64,000 nt of DNA from Chamaecyparis obtusa (GCA_027943335.1 BSBK01006397.1:501001-565000), one strand, 5' to 3'. Positions 11,217 through 23,217 are shown, numbered from the stretch's first letter. Notes: generated by a model from the sequence alone, not told the origin. Made by a program: numbers and translations.

Positions 11217-12250
11217 GTTTTTTATTACAGTAATAACAAGTTTTGAAGGGGCCCCAAAACCCTTTAAAAATGCATATAGAAAATAAGAAAAGAAGCGCAG
11301 AAAGACAACAATCTGTCACTCAAGAGGATAGAAACCGAAAGGGTCATAAACCTGATTTAACAATAAAGCACTAGAGCTAAAAGTGTTGGACACTAAAACA
11401 AAATAAATACCAAAAAATAGGAAATCAAAAATTCCCAGCAATAGGTTCAATTCATCATTTTGAGGAACTCCTCGAATTCCTCCATCTAGTTCTACATTTT
11501 TTGGATTGATTCCCTCAGATTGATGATTTGTTTTGCATGGGCAATAGTCTTCTTTCTAGTACTGGATCTGGTCCTAGAACTCAGGCATTACATATGGATA
11601 TCTTGTTTCCCTTATTCTTCCTCTTTCATTCTATCAGTGCTATTCCCTTCCAATAGGGTATACATGGCTTTTAGATTGTCAACAGTTGCATTCATTCTTG
11701 CGTTGGAAAGAGTGATCATCTTCCTCACCATAGTGTCATTATTGTTGATCTTATCAATTATCAGGTTTATCATATTTTCAATAGCCTTATTAATTTTTTT
11801 CTGCAGCGTAGTGGTATTAATAATTACCTTTTCAAAAATATCCTTACCATTCTTATACATCTCAACATCATTCTGCATTTTATCGATGATCTCATCTAGT
11901 GAAGCATTCTTGGCTTCCAAATTTTTACATCTAGTACGCAATTCTTGGATGTCATCTTGGATCCATTTATCAATATTGTAAACATACATAGCTTTGTTTC
12001 TAGCAGCCTGCAACATGGTTATTTTATAGTTCTCTTGACCTTGAATTCCTTATCCTAAAGATCTTCCTCAATGCTTCTCTGATTATGTGTATCCCATCCC
12101 ATATCAATAGGGTCATCCTTAGGGTTTTCAGGAGGAGTAGAGCTAACCTCGCAATCCACATCATCATTGACAACTTCCTTATCTAAGCCAACAACTTATT
12201 TTTTGAGATTAAGGAGTACAAAAATTAAAAATATCCAAAACTTCTTTATA
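11217..12250 (-). mobile_element. 5'-truncated LINE fragment carrying ORF3 3' half
   Basis: The left end resembles the 3' end of the full LINE (GGCC...AAACCCTT near 11240-11270, compared with 480-500). Reading leftward it encodes an acidic stretch (about 12200-12060) and then a coiled coil (12016-11612). Past a stop comes a basic patch 'SRTRSSTRKK', which matches 'KRTRASTRKM' of LINE ORF3. Both boundaries are approximate; no clean TSD was found. Confidence 0.7.
11470..12016 (-). pseudogene. LINE ORF3 C-terminal coiled-coil fragment
   Basis: An open segment of 134 codons (12016-11612) starts MLQAARNKAMYVYNIDKW and is a long heptad-like coiled coil with many Asn/Ile/Met. It aligns with the ORF3 coiled coil at 1165-671 of the full LINE: 'DIQELRTRCKNLE' here versus 'EIQDLRFRVGILE' there. 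After a stop the homology continues to about 11470 through the basic 'TRSSTRKK' patch. There is no enzymatic domain. The function is unknown; oligomerisation is the only property the sequence suggests. Confidence 0.7.
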
Positions 12251-12381
12251 CCTAGTCAAAGTGAATTAAGAAAAGATGTTTCTTTAGAAGTTTAAAAGGC
12301 ATTCATGAGTCATAGAATCCTAAACCACCCCAAAATAGAAGAGGATCATGTTCCTAAGATTCAGAGGGAGACTTTGAAGAT
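12251..12381 (+). other. Remnant Copia interior between insertions
   Basis: Short stretch of element E between the LINE fragment and element B. It continues at 25556 after removal of B and one TSD copy. Too decayed to name a domain. Confidence 0.5.
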
Positions 12382-12386
12382 GAATG
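12382..12386. repeat. TSD of element B, left copy (GAATG)
   Basis: GAATG directly before the TGTTAGG LTR start; the same five bases follow the right LTR at 25551-25555. Confidence 0.9.
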
Positions 12387-14421
12387 TGTTAGGATTAAGT
12401 AATACTGAGCGGGGTGGGGGGGTGAATCAGTATTACAACACTTAAAATTAAACTTCAACCAATTGCAAATAAACCATATTAATGCTAAAATGAAAAGAAC
12501 AAACACACACAACACATAACTCATAACACCATGATTTGTTTTTAAGGAAAACCTGGCCAAGGGAAAACCCCAGTGGGGATGGTACCCACAACTATGTACT
12601 AAAATATTGAATCCTTGTTAGGAGATGAGTATTACAGAGTACATTCCCTTGTTAGAGGAATATAAAACCCTGTTAGGGGTATACAAAAAACATGTTACAG
12701 GTGGTGAGCTTACAAATCTTACAATCAAAAAATCTATCACAAAAGTGTTCTTCAAGTATTAAACAATAGAAACATCTGCTATGCTTTGATAGTTCCATTT
12801 ATATCTCTATCAATCTCAGATCTCGCATCTTCTATCTGCCTTTGTTAATGGGTGACCCCACAATAGTGGGTTACACTTTTTTAGACATGCTGATTTTTGC
12901 TGAAATAACACATTTTTTATAAAATATGATTATTTACGCCCTGAGAGGTTCCATTTGAAGGAATTAATTATAAATGATTAGCTCAAAGCATCTTAGATAA
13001 AAAAAAACATTGATATAACATCTATACTCCTCATTCATACTTGCAATGAAGTCTCCTTCACACCTATTAAAATGTTGTCAAAAAATCACTTTGACTTTAT
13101 ATTTTGGGAGATCAAATGAATCTATTTGACAAACCTATCTATGTAGTAAGGTACTACTAAGAAAAATCTTTCCAATGATTATAATGTTAATATATATTAA
13201 GTTTATTATGACTTTTTATTTTTAGTTTTACTAAACATAGATAATTCGCTGTTTGTTTACCTCTATGTTTGACACTTATCAAAAAATAGTAAATGAGATT
13301 AAAAAAATATCTATGCCCTAGGTATTTAAGTTATCTTTCTATAAAAAAAAATAAAAATGAAATTGGACAAATACACAACAAGTTATCAGCTATGCAGTCA
13401 AGGTATGTCAAAATTACGATTTAGTCAAATTCAAATGTTAATAAAATATGAAATAATCATGATAATTTCATAAAACCAATTGCATGCCCTCCGTATAGAT
13501 TTTACAAAACTAATTTCAAAAGAATCACATTGATATCTATTTTAGAAAAAAAGTTATGCTCTATGAAAATAATGTAACTTTTTAAAAATGACGTTTTCAG
13601 CAACATACCAGTTTTTGTGGGAGAAAAAAAAATCCATTCAAATCAATTCAAAAACAAAAACAAAATATATATTTAGAATCTAGACAAAAAATCTTAAAAT
13701 ACTCTAATTTACTTCATCTTCTAATTTCAAATGGTTTAATGACAATATGCATCCGAATCTGAAAGTTTTTTCAAAATGTAGACTTCAGTGTCCGTTTAGG
13801 GAAAAAAATGTAACCCACTATTGTGGGTTCACCCCAATATCTGAAATTCCCATCCATCGCATGTCCATTACTATCACACTTATCGCTTCCACAAAATACT
13901 CTGTACTTATATTAATTCTGCCATCCAGTCAACTTCACAAATACAATACAAACCATAATAATTACTTATGAAAATGATAAACATAGAGTCGAAAAACTTA
14001 TATTACCAAAGTGTCGGCAATATACAACTTTCATCTGACTTAGCACATTTCCATTTCATCTGATCTTCCCTCAATCATCACGGACTATTCACATACCTCA
14101 TTTCACTGATTCTTTGTCTTCACATACCTTCATATTATTGTATCTTACTCATATCAACACCAAAACACATGCGACCTTAACTGAAGGTCATACATATCCC
14201 AAAATGTCTTCCTTTAACTTTACAAGACATAATACATCACATATCATCTTCGCTAATCAAAATTGTACTGCAAAATACTATTACTCTGATTCTGTACTTA
14301 GTCATTTTTATGACTGTCTCCAGTACATAATCTTACTTCATGCGATCACTCTAGCATAAGTGTTTCCATAAATGACAACCCTTAAGTGATCCATAGTGCT
14401 CCCAAACATCACTTGCCAACA
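12387..14421 (-). repeat. 3' LTR of element B, enlarged by a TIR transposon
   Basis: Starts TGTTAGGATTAAG, ends TTGCCAACA. It is 2,035 bp against 1,016 bp for the partner; most of the excess is the 983-bp TIR element at 12851-13833. The partner also lacks a segment of about 50 bp. Confidence 0.9.
12851..13833. mobile_element. Non-coding TIR DNA transposon, copy 1
   Basis: Terminal inverted repeats of about 30 bp, beginning GGTGAMCCCACAATAGTGGG and running on into TTACA-C-T-rich sequence, face each other at 12851 and 13833. The other LTR of B gives the empty site near 25010 (TGTCAATATCCC), and AAT flanks the insertion on both sides, suggesting a 3-bp duplication. No ORF. A reverse-oriented copy of nearly the same length lies at 32075-33066. 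Superfamily unresolved. Confidence 0.88.
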
Positions 14422-14433
14422 ATCTTTCCCTTT
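14422..14433 (-). promoter_or_regulatory. Polypurine tract of element B
   Basis: On the minus strand AAAGGGAAAGAT abuts the 3' LTR start TGTTGG. It is the site where plus-strand DNA synthesis starts. A similar purine motif recurs about 200 bp upstream (around 14620-14645). Confidence 0.8.
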
Positions 14434-14711
14434 GGCATTAATGGAAACACTTAGCAAAAAATGACTAAGTGTTAGAACACTATCTTCCTTCTACTTCTAT
14501 ATATACATATTCTCCTCTTTTCTTTTCTCTTCTCTTTTTATCTTTTTTTTATATTTAATTATTTTTCCTCTTCTCACTTTTTCTCTTCTCTTCCTCTTTT
14601 AATTTTTCTCTTCTCTTCCTCTCCCTTTGACATCAATGGCAAAGGTACTTACAAAATTTCAAAATTCTAAGCACAAAAGACTTAGTGCTTACTCACCAGA
14701 TTTAGAATGTC

Positions 14712-17700
14712 TTAGAAGGAGTCTTCCAAGGTCTTCACTTCATCAACCAATGACTTAATTAGAAGTCCACTAACATGGATCAGTCCATTTAGTGCATAAG
14801 ATGTTGTTTTTGCTACCTTTAGCTCAATGGGTATAACATTTGGCATTGATCCTTCTATTTTCTCCATCTCTGTGAGATGAGCTTCAAGAATTGATAGCTT
14901 AGGAGTGATTAAACTCTTTAGCAAACCAAATATTTCCACTACTCTCCCTTTCTCCGTATTCAAAACACTTATCTTATCCAAAATCTTGGATGTCTATTTG
15001 TCCATTTCCACCACAGATTGTGAAGAGGTTTCACAACTATCCATTAAGTTGTCTAATGTATCCATGTCCTTGTCTATGATGTCTTAAATATTCTTAACAT
15101 GTCTAATAGGATTTATGCAATAGTTATATATCTTTCTTCCTTGTGCCACATAGCTCTTAGCCTTGATTGTAGTTTCTTTTAGAATTTCCAAGTCCCATGA
15201 GATGGATTGACAAACTTCCTTCAACTTTTTTTCTAGGAATCTCCTTTCAGCTTTATCTTCTAAGATATTCAACAATGACTCAAAATGACTATCAAAGTTG
15301 TCCAGTTCCATGTTCAAATTATCTACATCATCCTTTCCTTGAAAAATAAGAGGTGTAGGGAGTATTTTGTTCACTGTCTCCACTGCCTTAGTGATCACCT
15401 TTACCTTCTTGTCCCCCTTTTTTACTGACCTTTCCTTTTCCTTAGCAAAATCCATGAAGGATAACCTCATGATTTCATCCTCATCCATGCTTTCCACATC
15501 TGTGCTCACCGGTTTGGCCATACTTGCCAACAAGAAAGTGGAGGAGGTATCTGGTTCATGCTTGAGTTTTGTTCTTACTACTTCTTCTTCTGCTACTGTC
15601 TCTTCTTCATGTCTTTCTTCTTGTTTTTTTTCCTTCTCCTGTTCTTTTTCTTCTTGTTTCTCTTCTTTATGTTCTTCCTCTTTCTATCCTACCTCTTCTA
15701 CTATCATCCAACTATCTAGATTGTCTTCAAATGGGTCATGTGAATCAAATGAGGTGTCTAATGATATATGCATACCAAAAATGAAGAAGTCTAGTTGCTT
15801 GTCAACTTTGCTAGCTTGCTCACTCTCTTATGCTATCTTGGAACTTTCTCTCATTTCTAAGGGTGTAGGCTTGGTAACCTTGGGAGGTGAGGTCTTCTTA
15901 GGCACGTCACACATAATAATTTGGTCTAATGCCTTTTGTGTATCTTCTATTACCTCATCATACTTTCTTGTCATTATCTTCACTAGTCTGGCCTTAGTCC
16001 TCAATAAAGGTTTCAGATCTTTGATGATCCTCTCCCTCTCTTGTATAGAGACTACATGTAACATGTCTTCAATAGATTTATTTCTTATATTCTCATCTTT
16101 AGACTATGCTAACTATTTTCTTATTTCTAACTTGCTATACAAGTCCTTAGGGATACTTCCTTCTATCTCTAACAAATTTTTCTTGAAAACTAAAAGTACT
16201 CAATTATTGTGTCCTCAATTATTGTTTGATTTTTAGGGTCATACCGTTCATAGTATCTATTTATAGTCTTCAAATTCCCATCTCTTATCACTCTCTTTTG
16301 TAACATCATGATATCCAGCTTCCACAAATCTTATGGCCTCTTCTAAACTTATTTTTCCTCTTTCTTCTCAACCACTTTTTTTTCTTTCTTCTTTGTCTCT
16401 ATTTCTACCTTTTGTTTCTTAGGGCTACTTGGTTTATTAGATCTTGTAGATCATCTAGGTGTGTTCATAGGTGCAACCTCTTCTGCAATCTTCTCATATG
16501 AAACTGATAAATCAATTATTTTAGGAGTAGGACTTACTATCTTTTCAACTACAGAAGGAGGAGGTGCCTCAATTTCCAAGCTAGAGGATCCTTTTGTCAT
16601 CTTTGTCCTTACTTCTATTAGCTGCTCTTTTTTTATTCCTGCCTTCGCAATAATGACATCAATTATTTTATCTATTCTTCTCTTCCTTGTTCCCTTGTCT
16701 TGTTCCTCTCTTACTTTATCTGACTTCACCAAGTAACTTCCCCATCTCTCTTCAAATGTGTCTATCTCAGCTACCAATACATGCTCAACCTGCATTGTTA
16801 GTACCTCAGAACTGACCTCATACCCCATAGGGTAGCACCATTTCTTCCTAGGTTCAAATGCCTCAAAGCATACATAGTCAATTTCAACCATGAAACAAAT
16901 TGTGTCTTTTTATTTCTCAACTATCTCCTCAGGTATCTTGTACCTTTCCTTCATTTGCCTCTAAAGAATTTTTGTCATAGAAAATAGTTCACCATCTACC
17001 CAATTTTTATTCTGTCTTCGATAGCTTTCTGAGATTTGTATACTAGTAGGTACATTGTCCTTCCATGCCCTAGGGTGCATTCCATGAAAATTGTGTACAA
17101 TGTGAATGTACATGTGAACCAGAAGTGATCCAAACCTGAATGCCTTTCACTTATTTTTCTTGATAAATTTCACATTCTCTAAGAACTGTTGTGCTAGGAT
17201 TTTTCATAAGTTATATCTTTTATTTTCTTTAACCATTGTGTAGGCCATGATAACTACTCCCATTGACACAAAATTAAGTCTATTGCTATGGAACATCTTG
17301 TAATCTAGTAGCATTTCTACCAATCTCACATCTTGCTGAAATATGTCATTCAATGTCATCACTCTCTTATCCCACTTAGAATGTGTAAGGTTTTCCACTT
17401 GTTTCCTGATGTTTTTCTCAGCTACTGGTAGGGCTCCAGTATTATCCAATCTAGTTATTTCATGAATCAAATGACTACAAATCTTATCTCTCCAATCCAT
17501 ATGAACTAATCATGGATTATGCTTAGAATGATCTTGAACTATTCGGTCTCACATAACTCATTTAGAAGGGTTAATTTGATAATAGGTTGGTCTTCCAAAT
17601 GTTTAAACTCCTCTTTCATCTTACCATCTGACTCTATCAATTCATCTATCTCCCTATAGATAGCTACATCCCCAATAGTCTCATATTTGCAGTGGATGTA

Positions 17701-17844
17701 TGCCCTAATGTCTTCAATGTGTAACATGCCGTAAGGGGTTTGTGAAAATGCTCCTTCTAGATCATCCTCACAAGACTTAAATGGGCATTTATTGAACTTA
17801 TACCTTGGTCTATCAACAACATCATAAATCACAGGTGCATCCAT
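14712..17844 (-). pseudogene. Element B ORF2: unknown protein with ICFMV motif and coiled-coil tail
   Basis: Open segments (17844-17539, 17500-17204, 16891-16451, 16064-15828, 15533-15084, 14981-14712) join into one decayed ORF with at least two frameshifts. It starts MDAPVIYDVVDRP. The N-terminal 'GAFSQTPYGMLHIEDIR...CKYETIG' matches 'GAQSQIPPKVLLINDIR...CSIQEMG' of element A. Near 16900 'KDTICFMVEIDYV' matches 'KDDICFMVDCDNV', followed by an acidic/Ser-rich linker and a helical coiled-coil C-terminus (15533-14712) ending just before the polypurine tract. No known catalytic motif is visible. Conservation between two separate elements argues that the ORF was once functional. It occupies the place of pol or an env-like ORF. 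Confidence 0.75.
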
Positions 17845-18203
17845 ATCTTCTTGAAAGAGTATAATATCTAAATACCTTTGATACGCTGAATTCTAGAACT
17901 CTACTTGAATCGATCACACAATGTGGTTGCTAGATGGCTGAAATGATTCTTCACACTACTCTCCTTGGTCACTGATTATCAAATGGTGAGGAAATGATAT
18001 GCTTCAAGCTCTTTATCCATCGTTGGTTGAGTAAGTGCATTAATAATAGTTAGCTCAACTTCACACACTGTCCAGTCAAAAAAAATATCACGATCACCGA
18101 ATATGAATCTCCAAGTGCTGCGATCACAAACATAAACTCCATAATGTCTATACACACCATATCTAAGCTCGCATGAGCTTACTTCACATAATTAGGGGTT
18201 GGA
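17845..18203 (-). other. Element B spacer between ORF1 and ORF2
   Basis: A short non-coding stretch upstream of the ORF2 Met at 17844, ending at the insertion point of Gypsy C. No pol motif is present here, so the pol-less arrangement of B is not caused by the C insertion alone. Confidence 0.6.
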
Positions 18204-18208
18204 TATAC
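18204..18208. repeat. TSD of element C, left copy (TATAC)
   Basis: TATAC precedes the TGATGCAGG LTR start; the inferred right copy at 23218-23222 reads TATAT (one mismatch). Confidence 0.6.
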
Positions 18209-18565
18209 TGATGCAGGAGCATTTTGAGTCCTTGGCAATCCTGTGTCACCAAAAACATGTTTATGTTTTCCTGTGTTGCTCGGTTCTTGCTTTGAATGAG
18301 TTGGCTTGGTAGTTGCTTGGTTTCCTTTGTTTACCAAGTTGGTTGGTTAACTCTATGGTGCTCGGTTAATTCCCTGATGCTTGGTTATCTTTGCTGGCAC
18401 TCGGTTATCCTTTCTTACTGAGTTGTTTGTTTTAGTTTCCCATTGAGGCTGACTTGTGCAATTAATTATGGTTGTGGATTTAATGCTGGTATCTATCATT
18501 GGGAAGCATGTGGACCTATATCTAGTCATTCCTTTCGGTGATGGTGGATCTAAAGGCTGACTTGT
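18209..18565 (+). repeat. Truncated left LTR of Gypsy C
   Basis: Matches 22553-22908 (GGAGCATTT...GACTTGT), then breaks abruptly into gag sequence. The missing part is about 300 bp of LTR plus the leader. It contains several CTCGGTT motifs. Confidence 0.8.
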
Positions 18566-19877
18566 AAATAAGTTGAAAGGAAATTTTTTACCTTGTGATT
18601 ATCAGATTAACCTAGTTAGGTGAATGCAAAGTTTGAGGTAGAAAGATAGCTCAGTAAAAGATTATACTGAGGAATTCTATAGATTAGATATTAGATCTGG
18701 ACATGATGAAGATGATGTGGAAATAATTGCTAGGTACCTGAATTGATTGAGATTTTCCATCCAAGAAGAAATCAGTTTGGTTAAGTTGGAGAACATTGAA
18801 TAAGCTTATCAGTTTGCCTTGATAGCTAAGGAGAAATTGAACAAAAGACATGAGCAAAGGCAAAGAGGTAGAGGTAGATCTTATGGTGAAAATAGTAGAT
18901 CTGATTCGGAAAAGACAAATCTGGATAGAGGCAAGACCGAGTGGAAAGGTGAAAGTTTATCTAGAGGAAGAGGCAATAACTACCGAGGTGGTTATAACAG
19001 AGGTGGTTTCTGAGGAACTTGTTACAATTATGGAGAAGGACATAGATCATTTGAGTGTACACATGCAAGTAAGAAGGTCAGTAGCACTAGAAATACTTTG
19101 GTGCAAGAAGAGTCATCGAATGAAGTTGAGAAGGAAAAGAACTTGATGGTAAGGAGAGCACTTTGGAGTGAAAGTAATAAATAAGATCTGGTAAGGAAAA
19201 GTTTGTTCAAAACTAGATGTAGAGTTTTTGATGAAGTGTGGAAGGTAATCATTGATAGTGGAAGCTTGGAGAACTTGGCATCTAAGGAAATGGTTACAAA
19301 GTTACAGTTGAAAAGGTTGGAACACCCGAAGCCCTATCAAATTTCATGGATCAAGGATGAGCATACACTCTTGGTAAGTGAACAATGCTATGTGAATTTG
19401 AAAATTGGAAAGTACTATGATAAGGTGTTATGTGATATCATGCCTATGGATTGTTGTCATATTTTGTTGGGTAGACCTTGGCAATATGATAGACATGCTA
19501 TATATGATTGGAGATTGCATAAATATACTATTTGGGCTGATGGGAGAAGACAAATCTTGTTACCTTTGATTGAAGAACCTGTTAGTAATGTTTTTACATC
19601 TGTGAAAGTTTTCTTGATGGAAGGAAGAAAGTTTGTTAAGGATTTGAAAAAGACTGATGTATGTTTTGTTGTGATTCCTAACAAACCGAGTAAGAAAATA
19701 GAGGATAGCATACCTGAAGAGATTGATAAGTTACTCACCGAGTACAATGAGATCATTTCTAATAATGTACCTGATGGTTTTCCACTAAAGAGAATCATTG
19801 ATCATTGTGTGGACCTAATCCCTGGAGCTAGTTTACCAAATAAGGCACCACATCAGTTGACACCTATTGAGAATTAG
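18566..19877 (+). pseudogene. Gypsy C gag C-terminus and aspartic protease
   Basis: Gag starts inside its C-terminal half (KDYTEEFYRLDIRSGH, YQFALIAKEKLN), then an Arg/Gly-rich stretch (18819-19013) and a damaged zinc knuckle (CYNYGEGHRSFEC: the second Cys is Tyr and one residue is missing). The protease follows at 19203-19877 with IIDSGSLENL as the active-site box and HILLGRPWQYD as the flap-side motif. D at 38405-42187 carries the same gag and protease with similar spacing, so the two are related families. Stops interrupt the gag part several times. The protease segment itself is open. Confidence 0.88.
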
Positions 19878-21450
19878 GAATTGAACTAACATATTCAAGA
19901 ATTGTTGTAGAAAGGTTTGATCCGAGAAAGTTTGAGTCCTTGTGCAGCACCTGTTGTATTGGCACCTAAGAAGAATGGAGAATGGTGAATGTGTACGGAT
20001 TCAAAAGCAATAAAAAAGATAATAGTGAAATATAGGTTTCCTATACCGAGAATGGATGACATAATGGACAGTTTGACTGGAGCAAAATAATTTACCAAAA
20101 TTGATTTGAAAAGTGGGTATGATCAGATAAGAATCAGAGAAGGCGATGAGTGGAAGACTACTTTTAAGACAAAAGAAGGTTTGTATGAGTGGTTGGTTAT
20201 GCCTTTTGGTTTAACTAATGCACCAAGTACTTTTATGAGATTGATGAATGAAGTTTTGAAGAAATTCTTATAGTAAATTTGTGAATGTATACCTAGATGA
20301 TATTCTGATATTCAATAAGACCAGAGAAGAACATCTATTGCATGTTAAACAAGTATTGCAGAGGTTGAAAGAAGAAAAGTTGATGATTAATCTGAAAAAG
20401 TGTTCATTCATGTAAGAAGAAATTGTGTATTTGGGATTTGTGATTTCAACTGATGGTTTGAAAATGGATCCTGAAAAGGTTGAAGCTAATTTGAATTGGC
20501 CTAGACCTGAGAATGCTAGTGAGGTAAGATCATTTCATGGTTTGGAAAGTTTTTACTGTAAGTTCATTAGGAATTTCAATTCAATTTGTAATGCTATGAC
20601 TGAGACTATGAGAGGAGATAAAAGAGAATTCAAGTGGACACATGGAGATGATACAAATTTTGAGACTCTGAAGTAGAAGGTTGTTGAATTGACTATGTTA
20701 GCATTACCTAATTTCAATAAGGCATTTCAAGTAAAATGTGATGCAAGTGGTAGTGCAATAGGAGCTGTGTTGATTCAAGAATGTAAACCTATTACTTTCT
20801 TTAGTGAAAAGTTGAATGATGCAAAAAGGAAATGTTTTGTGTATGATCAAGAATTCTATGCTATTGTTCAAGCCCTAAAGAAATGGAGACATTATTTGAT
20901 ACCGAGTGAGTTTGTGTTGTATACTGATCATAAAGCATTACAATATTTGGGTATTCAGAATAAGTTGAATGAGAGACATATGAAATGGGTTGAATATTTG
21001 CAAAGTTATACATTTGTGATAAAGCATAAGAGTGGAGTCACTAACCGAGTTGTTGATGCATTGAGTAGAAGAAGATCTTTGATGACCGAGATGAAAATTG
21101 AAGTTCTTGGTTTTGATGACGTGAGAGATTCATATGAATTTGATCCTAATTTTTTTGAGCCATGGAGAAAGTGCAGAGCACCTATTCAAGATCAACCGAG
21201 TACTAAATGGGAAGACTATTTCATTCAAGGAGGTATGTCGTTTAAAGGTAGTCAGTTGTGTATATCGAGAGGATTAGTGAGAACTAATTTGATAAAGGAG
21301 AAACATAGTAGTGGTTTGGTTGGACACTTTGGTCTTGACACGACATTGAATTTTCTTAAGGAGAAATACTTTTGGCCTCGGTTGTATAAGGATGTTCAAA
21401 AATTTGTGAAAAGTTATGGAATTTGTCAAGTAGCAAAAGGAGTAAGTTAG
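19878..21450 (+). pseudogene. Gypsy C reverse transcriptase, RNase H and integrase zinc finger
   Basis: RT motifs run in order: APVVLAPKKNGEWRMCTD (read with one TGA), [25 protein letters not shown], then a 1-nt frameshift near 20275 and the catalytic YLDDILIF. RNase H follows (KCDASGSAIGAVL, YTDHKALQYL), then the HHCC-type integrase zinc finger at 21310-21440 (GHFGLDTTLNFLKEKYFWP). The catalytic residues of RT are still readable. The stops are TAA, TAG or TGA, mostly where the family has Gln or Arg. The segment 20689-21450 is open for 253 codons. Confidence 0.9.
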
Positions 21451-22519
21451 AATACTAGATTGTATACATTGATTTTTGTTCCTAAGAAACCTTGGATTGA
21501 TATCAGTATGGATTTTTTTCTTGGCTTACGGAAGACAGTAAGAGGTAATGATTCTATATTTGTTGTTGTGGATAGATTTTCTAAAATGGCACATTTTATA
21601 CCCTATAGAAAGACATCAGATGCAGTACATATAGTAGATCTTTTCTTTAAGGAAATTATCAAATTTCATGGATTACTGAGGAATATCATCTCTAACTGAG
21701 ACAATAAATTTGATGGATACTTTTGGAATACCCTTTGGAGAAAGTTTGGCACCGAGTTAAAATATAGTTCTACATTTCACCTACAAACTGATGGACAAAC
21801 AAAAGTTGTGAATAAGAGCTTGGGCAATCTCTTGAGATGTTTAGTTGGAGACACACCAAGTAATTGGGATTCTATCTTAGCACAAGTAGAGTTTGCATAC
21901 AATAATTCGGTGAATAGGAGTATTGGATAAACACCTTTTGAGAGGTATATCAGATTTGAGGGATATTGCTAATGAAGAAAAGAGAAGTGCTTAAGGAGTA
22001 AAGTTTTCTGAGTTCATGAAGATATTAAATGAAGATGTGAAACATAAGTTGGAGAAAAGTAATCAGAAATACAAAGACAGAGCTGGTAGATCTAGAAGAC
22101 AAAAGACTTTTGCAGTCGGTGATGAAGTAATGGTTCATTTGAAGAAAGGTAGATTTCCTGTTGGAACATATGGGAAGTTGAAAATGAAGAAGTTTGGTCC
22201 TTGCAAGATTTTGAGAAAATTTGACAGTGGAAATGCTTATGAGATTGAGTTACCTGATGGCATGGATATATCAACTATATTCAACATTGCTGATTTGTAT
22301 GAGTACCATGAGTCAGATGAAGAAATGATAGTACCAAATGATTATCCTAAGAAATAGATAGAAGAAGTTGAGCAGATTTTGGAACAAAGAATTGGAAGAA
22401 GTACAAGAGGAAAACAATATATGGAATATATGGTAAAATGGAAGAATAGACCAATTGAAGATAGTTCATGGATTTCATAATCTGAGTTGGTTTCAACTCA
22501 AATTGTATCTGTTGCATGA
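21451..22519 (+). pseudogene. Gypsy C integrase core and chromodomain
   Basis: The core begins DISMDFFLGLRKT (first Asp). The second Asp box reads IISN-stop-DNKF, where a TGA interrupts. The third box (STFHLQTDGQTKVVNKSLGN) has Lys and Gly at positions usually Glu, so the DDE triad is damaged. A frameshift occurs near 21960. The C-terminus (22016-22357) carries the integrase tail ([29 protein letters not shown]), and a chromodomain follows (EYMVKWKNRPIEDSSWIS). Chromodomains steer chromovirus insertion to modified histone tails. Confidence 0.88.
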
Positions 22520-22552
22520 TTTAGAGAATCATTTCAAATAACCCCAAGTGTC

Positions 22553-23217
22553 TAATGTAGGAGCATCTCGGGTCCTTGGCAATCCTGTGTCACCAAAAAC
22601 ATTTTTATGTTTTCTTGTGTTGCTCGGTTCCTGCTTTGACCAAGTTGGCTCACTATTTTCTCAATTTCCTTTGTTTACTAAGTTGGTTGGTTAACTCTAT
22701 GGCACTCAATTAATTCCTCGACGCTCGGTTATCTTTGCTAGTGCTCGATTATCCTTTCTTACCGAGTTGTTTGTTTTAGTTTCCTGTTGAGGCCAACTTG
22801 TGCAATTAATTATTGTCATGGATTTAATGCCGATATCTATCACTAGGAAGCATGTGGACCTAGATCTGGTCATTCCTTTCGTTAATGGTGGATCTGAAGG
22901 CCGACTTGTTTGGTAGCCTCTTGTATAAATTGTAATCCTTGTTTGTAGTTTTAGGACATCAGTAGTAGAAGATAGAAGATTGAAGATAGTTTCAAATCCT
23001 CACATGTTGGAGGAATTTTGTACTTGGATTGTAATATCTAGCCCTAACCAGGAAGGCCTTATAGCTCAGCATGTATGAATCAATTTGATGAAATAATAAG
23101 AAGTTGATCTTCATTATCTCTCTCACTTGTGTGTTATTTTCTTCTACTTGTGATCTCTGCAAGGTGGATCTGGTTAGGGTGTGCCTTTGGCCCCTCTCCT
23201 CATCCTCCCTTGCATCA
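22553..23217 (+). repeat. Right LTR of Gypsy C
   Basis: Starts TAATGTAGGAGCAT where the left copy has TGATGCAGGAGCAT. It includes a TATAAAT box near 22922 and ends about TTGCATCA. Length about 665 bp. The right end is inferred. Confidence 0.7.

Larger units (their letters stand above)
18209..23217 (+). mobile_element. Decayed Gypsy chromovirus C nested in element B
   Basis: Related LTR sequence at 18209-18565 (truncated) and 22553-23217 brackets gag, protease, RT, RNase H, integrase and a C-terminal chromodomain, in that order, on the plus strand. The gag-pro-RT-RH-IN-chromodomain order defines a Ty3/Gypsy chromovirus. A deletion removed the rest of the left LTR, the primer site and the gag N-terminus. 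At least ten in-frame stops and two frameshifts are present. The right end was inferred from TTGCATCA followed by a near-match TSD. Confidence 0.88.

Noticed and set aside
13747..13971. 74-codon ORF on plus
   Set aside because: It spans the junction of the TIR transposon and the B LTR, so it cannot be an ancestral gene.
15367..16236. 289-codon Ser-rich ORF on plus
   Set aside because: Antisense shadow of element B ORF2, whose coiled coil matches element A.
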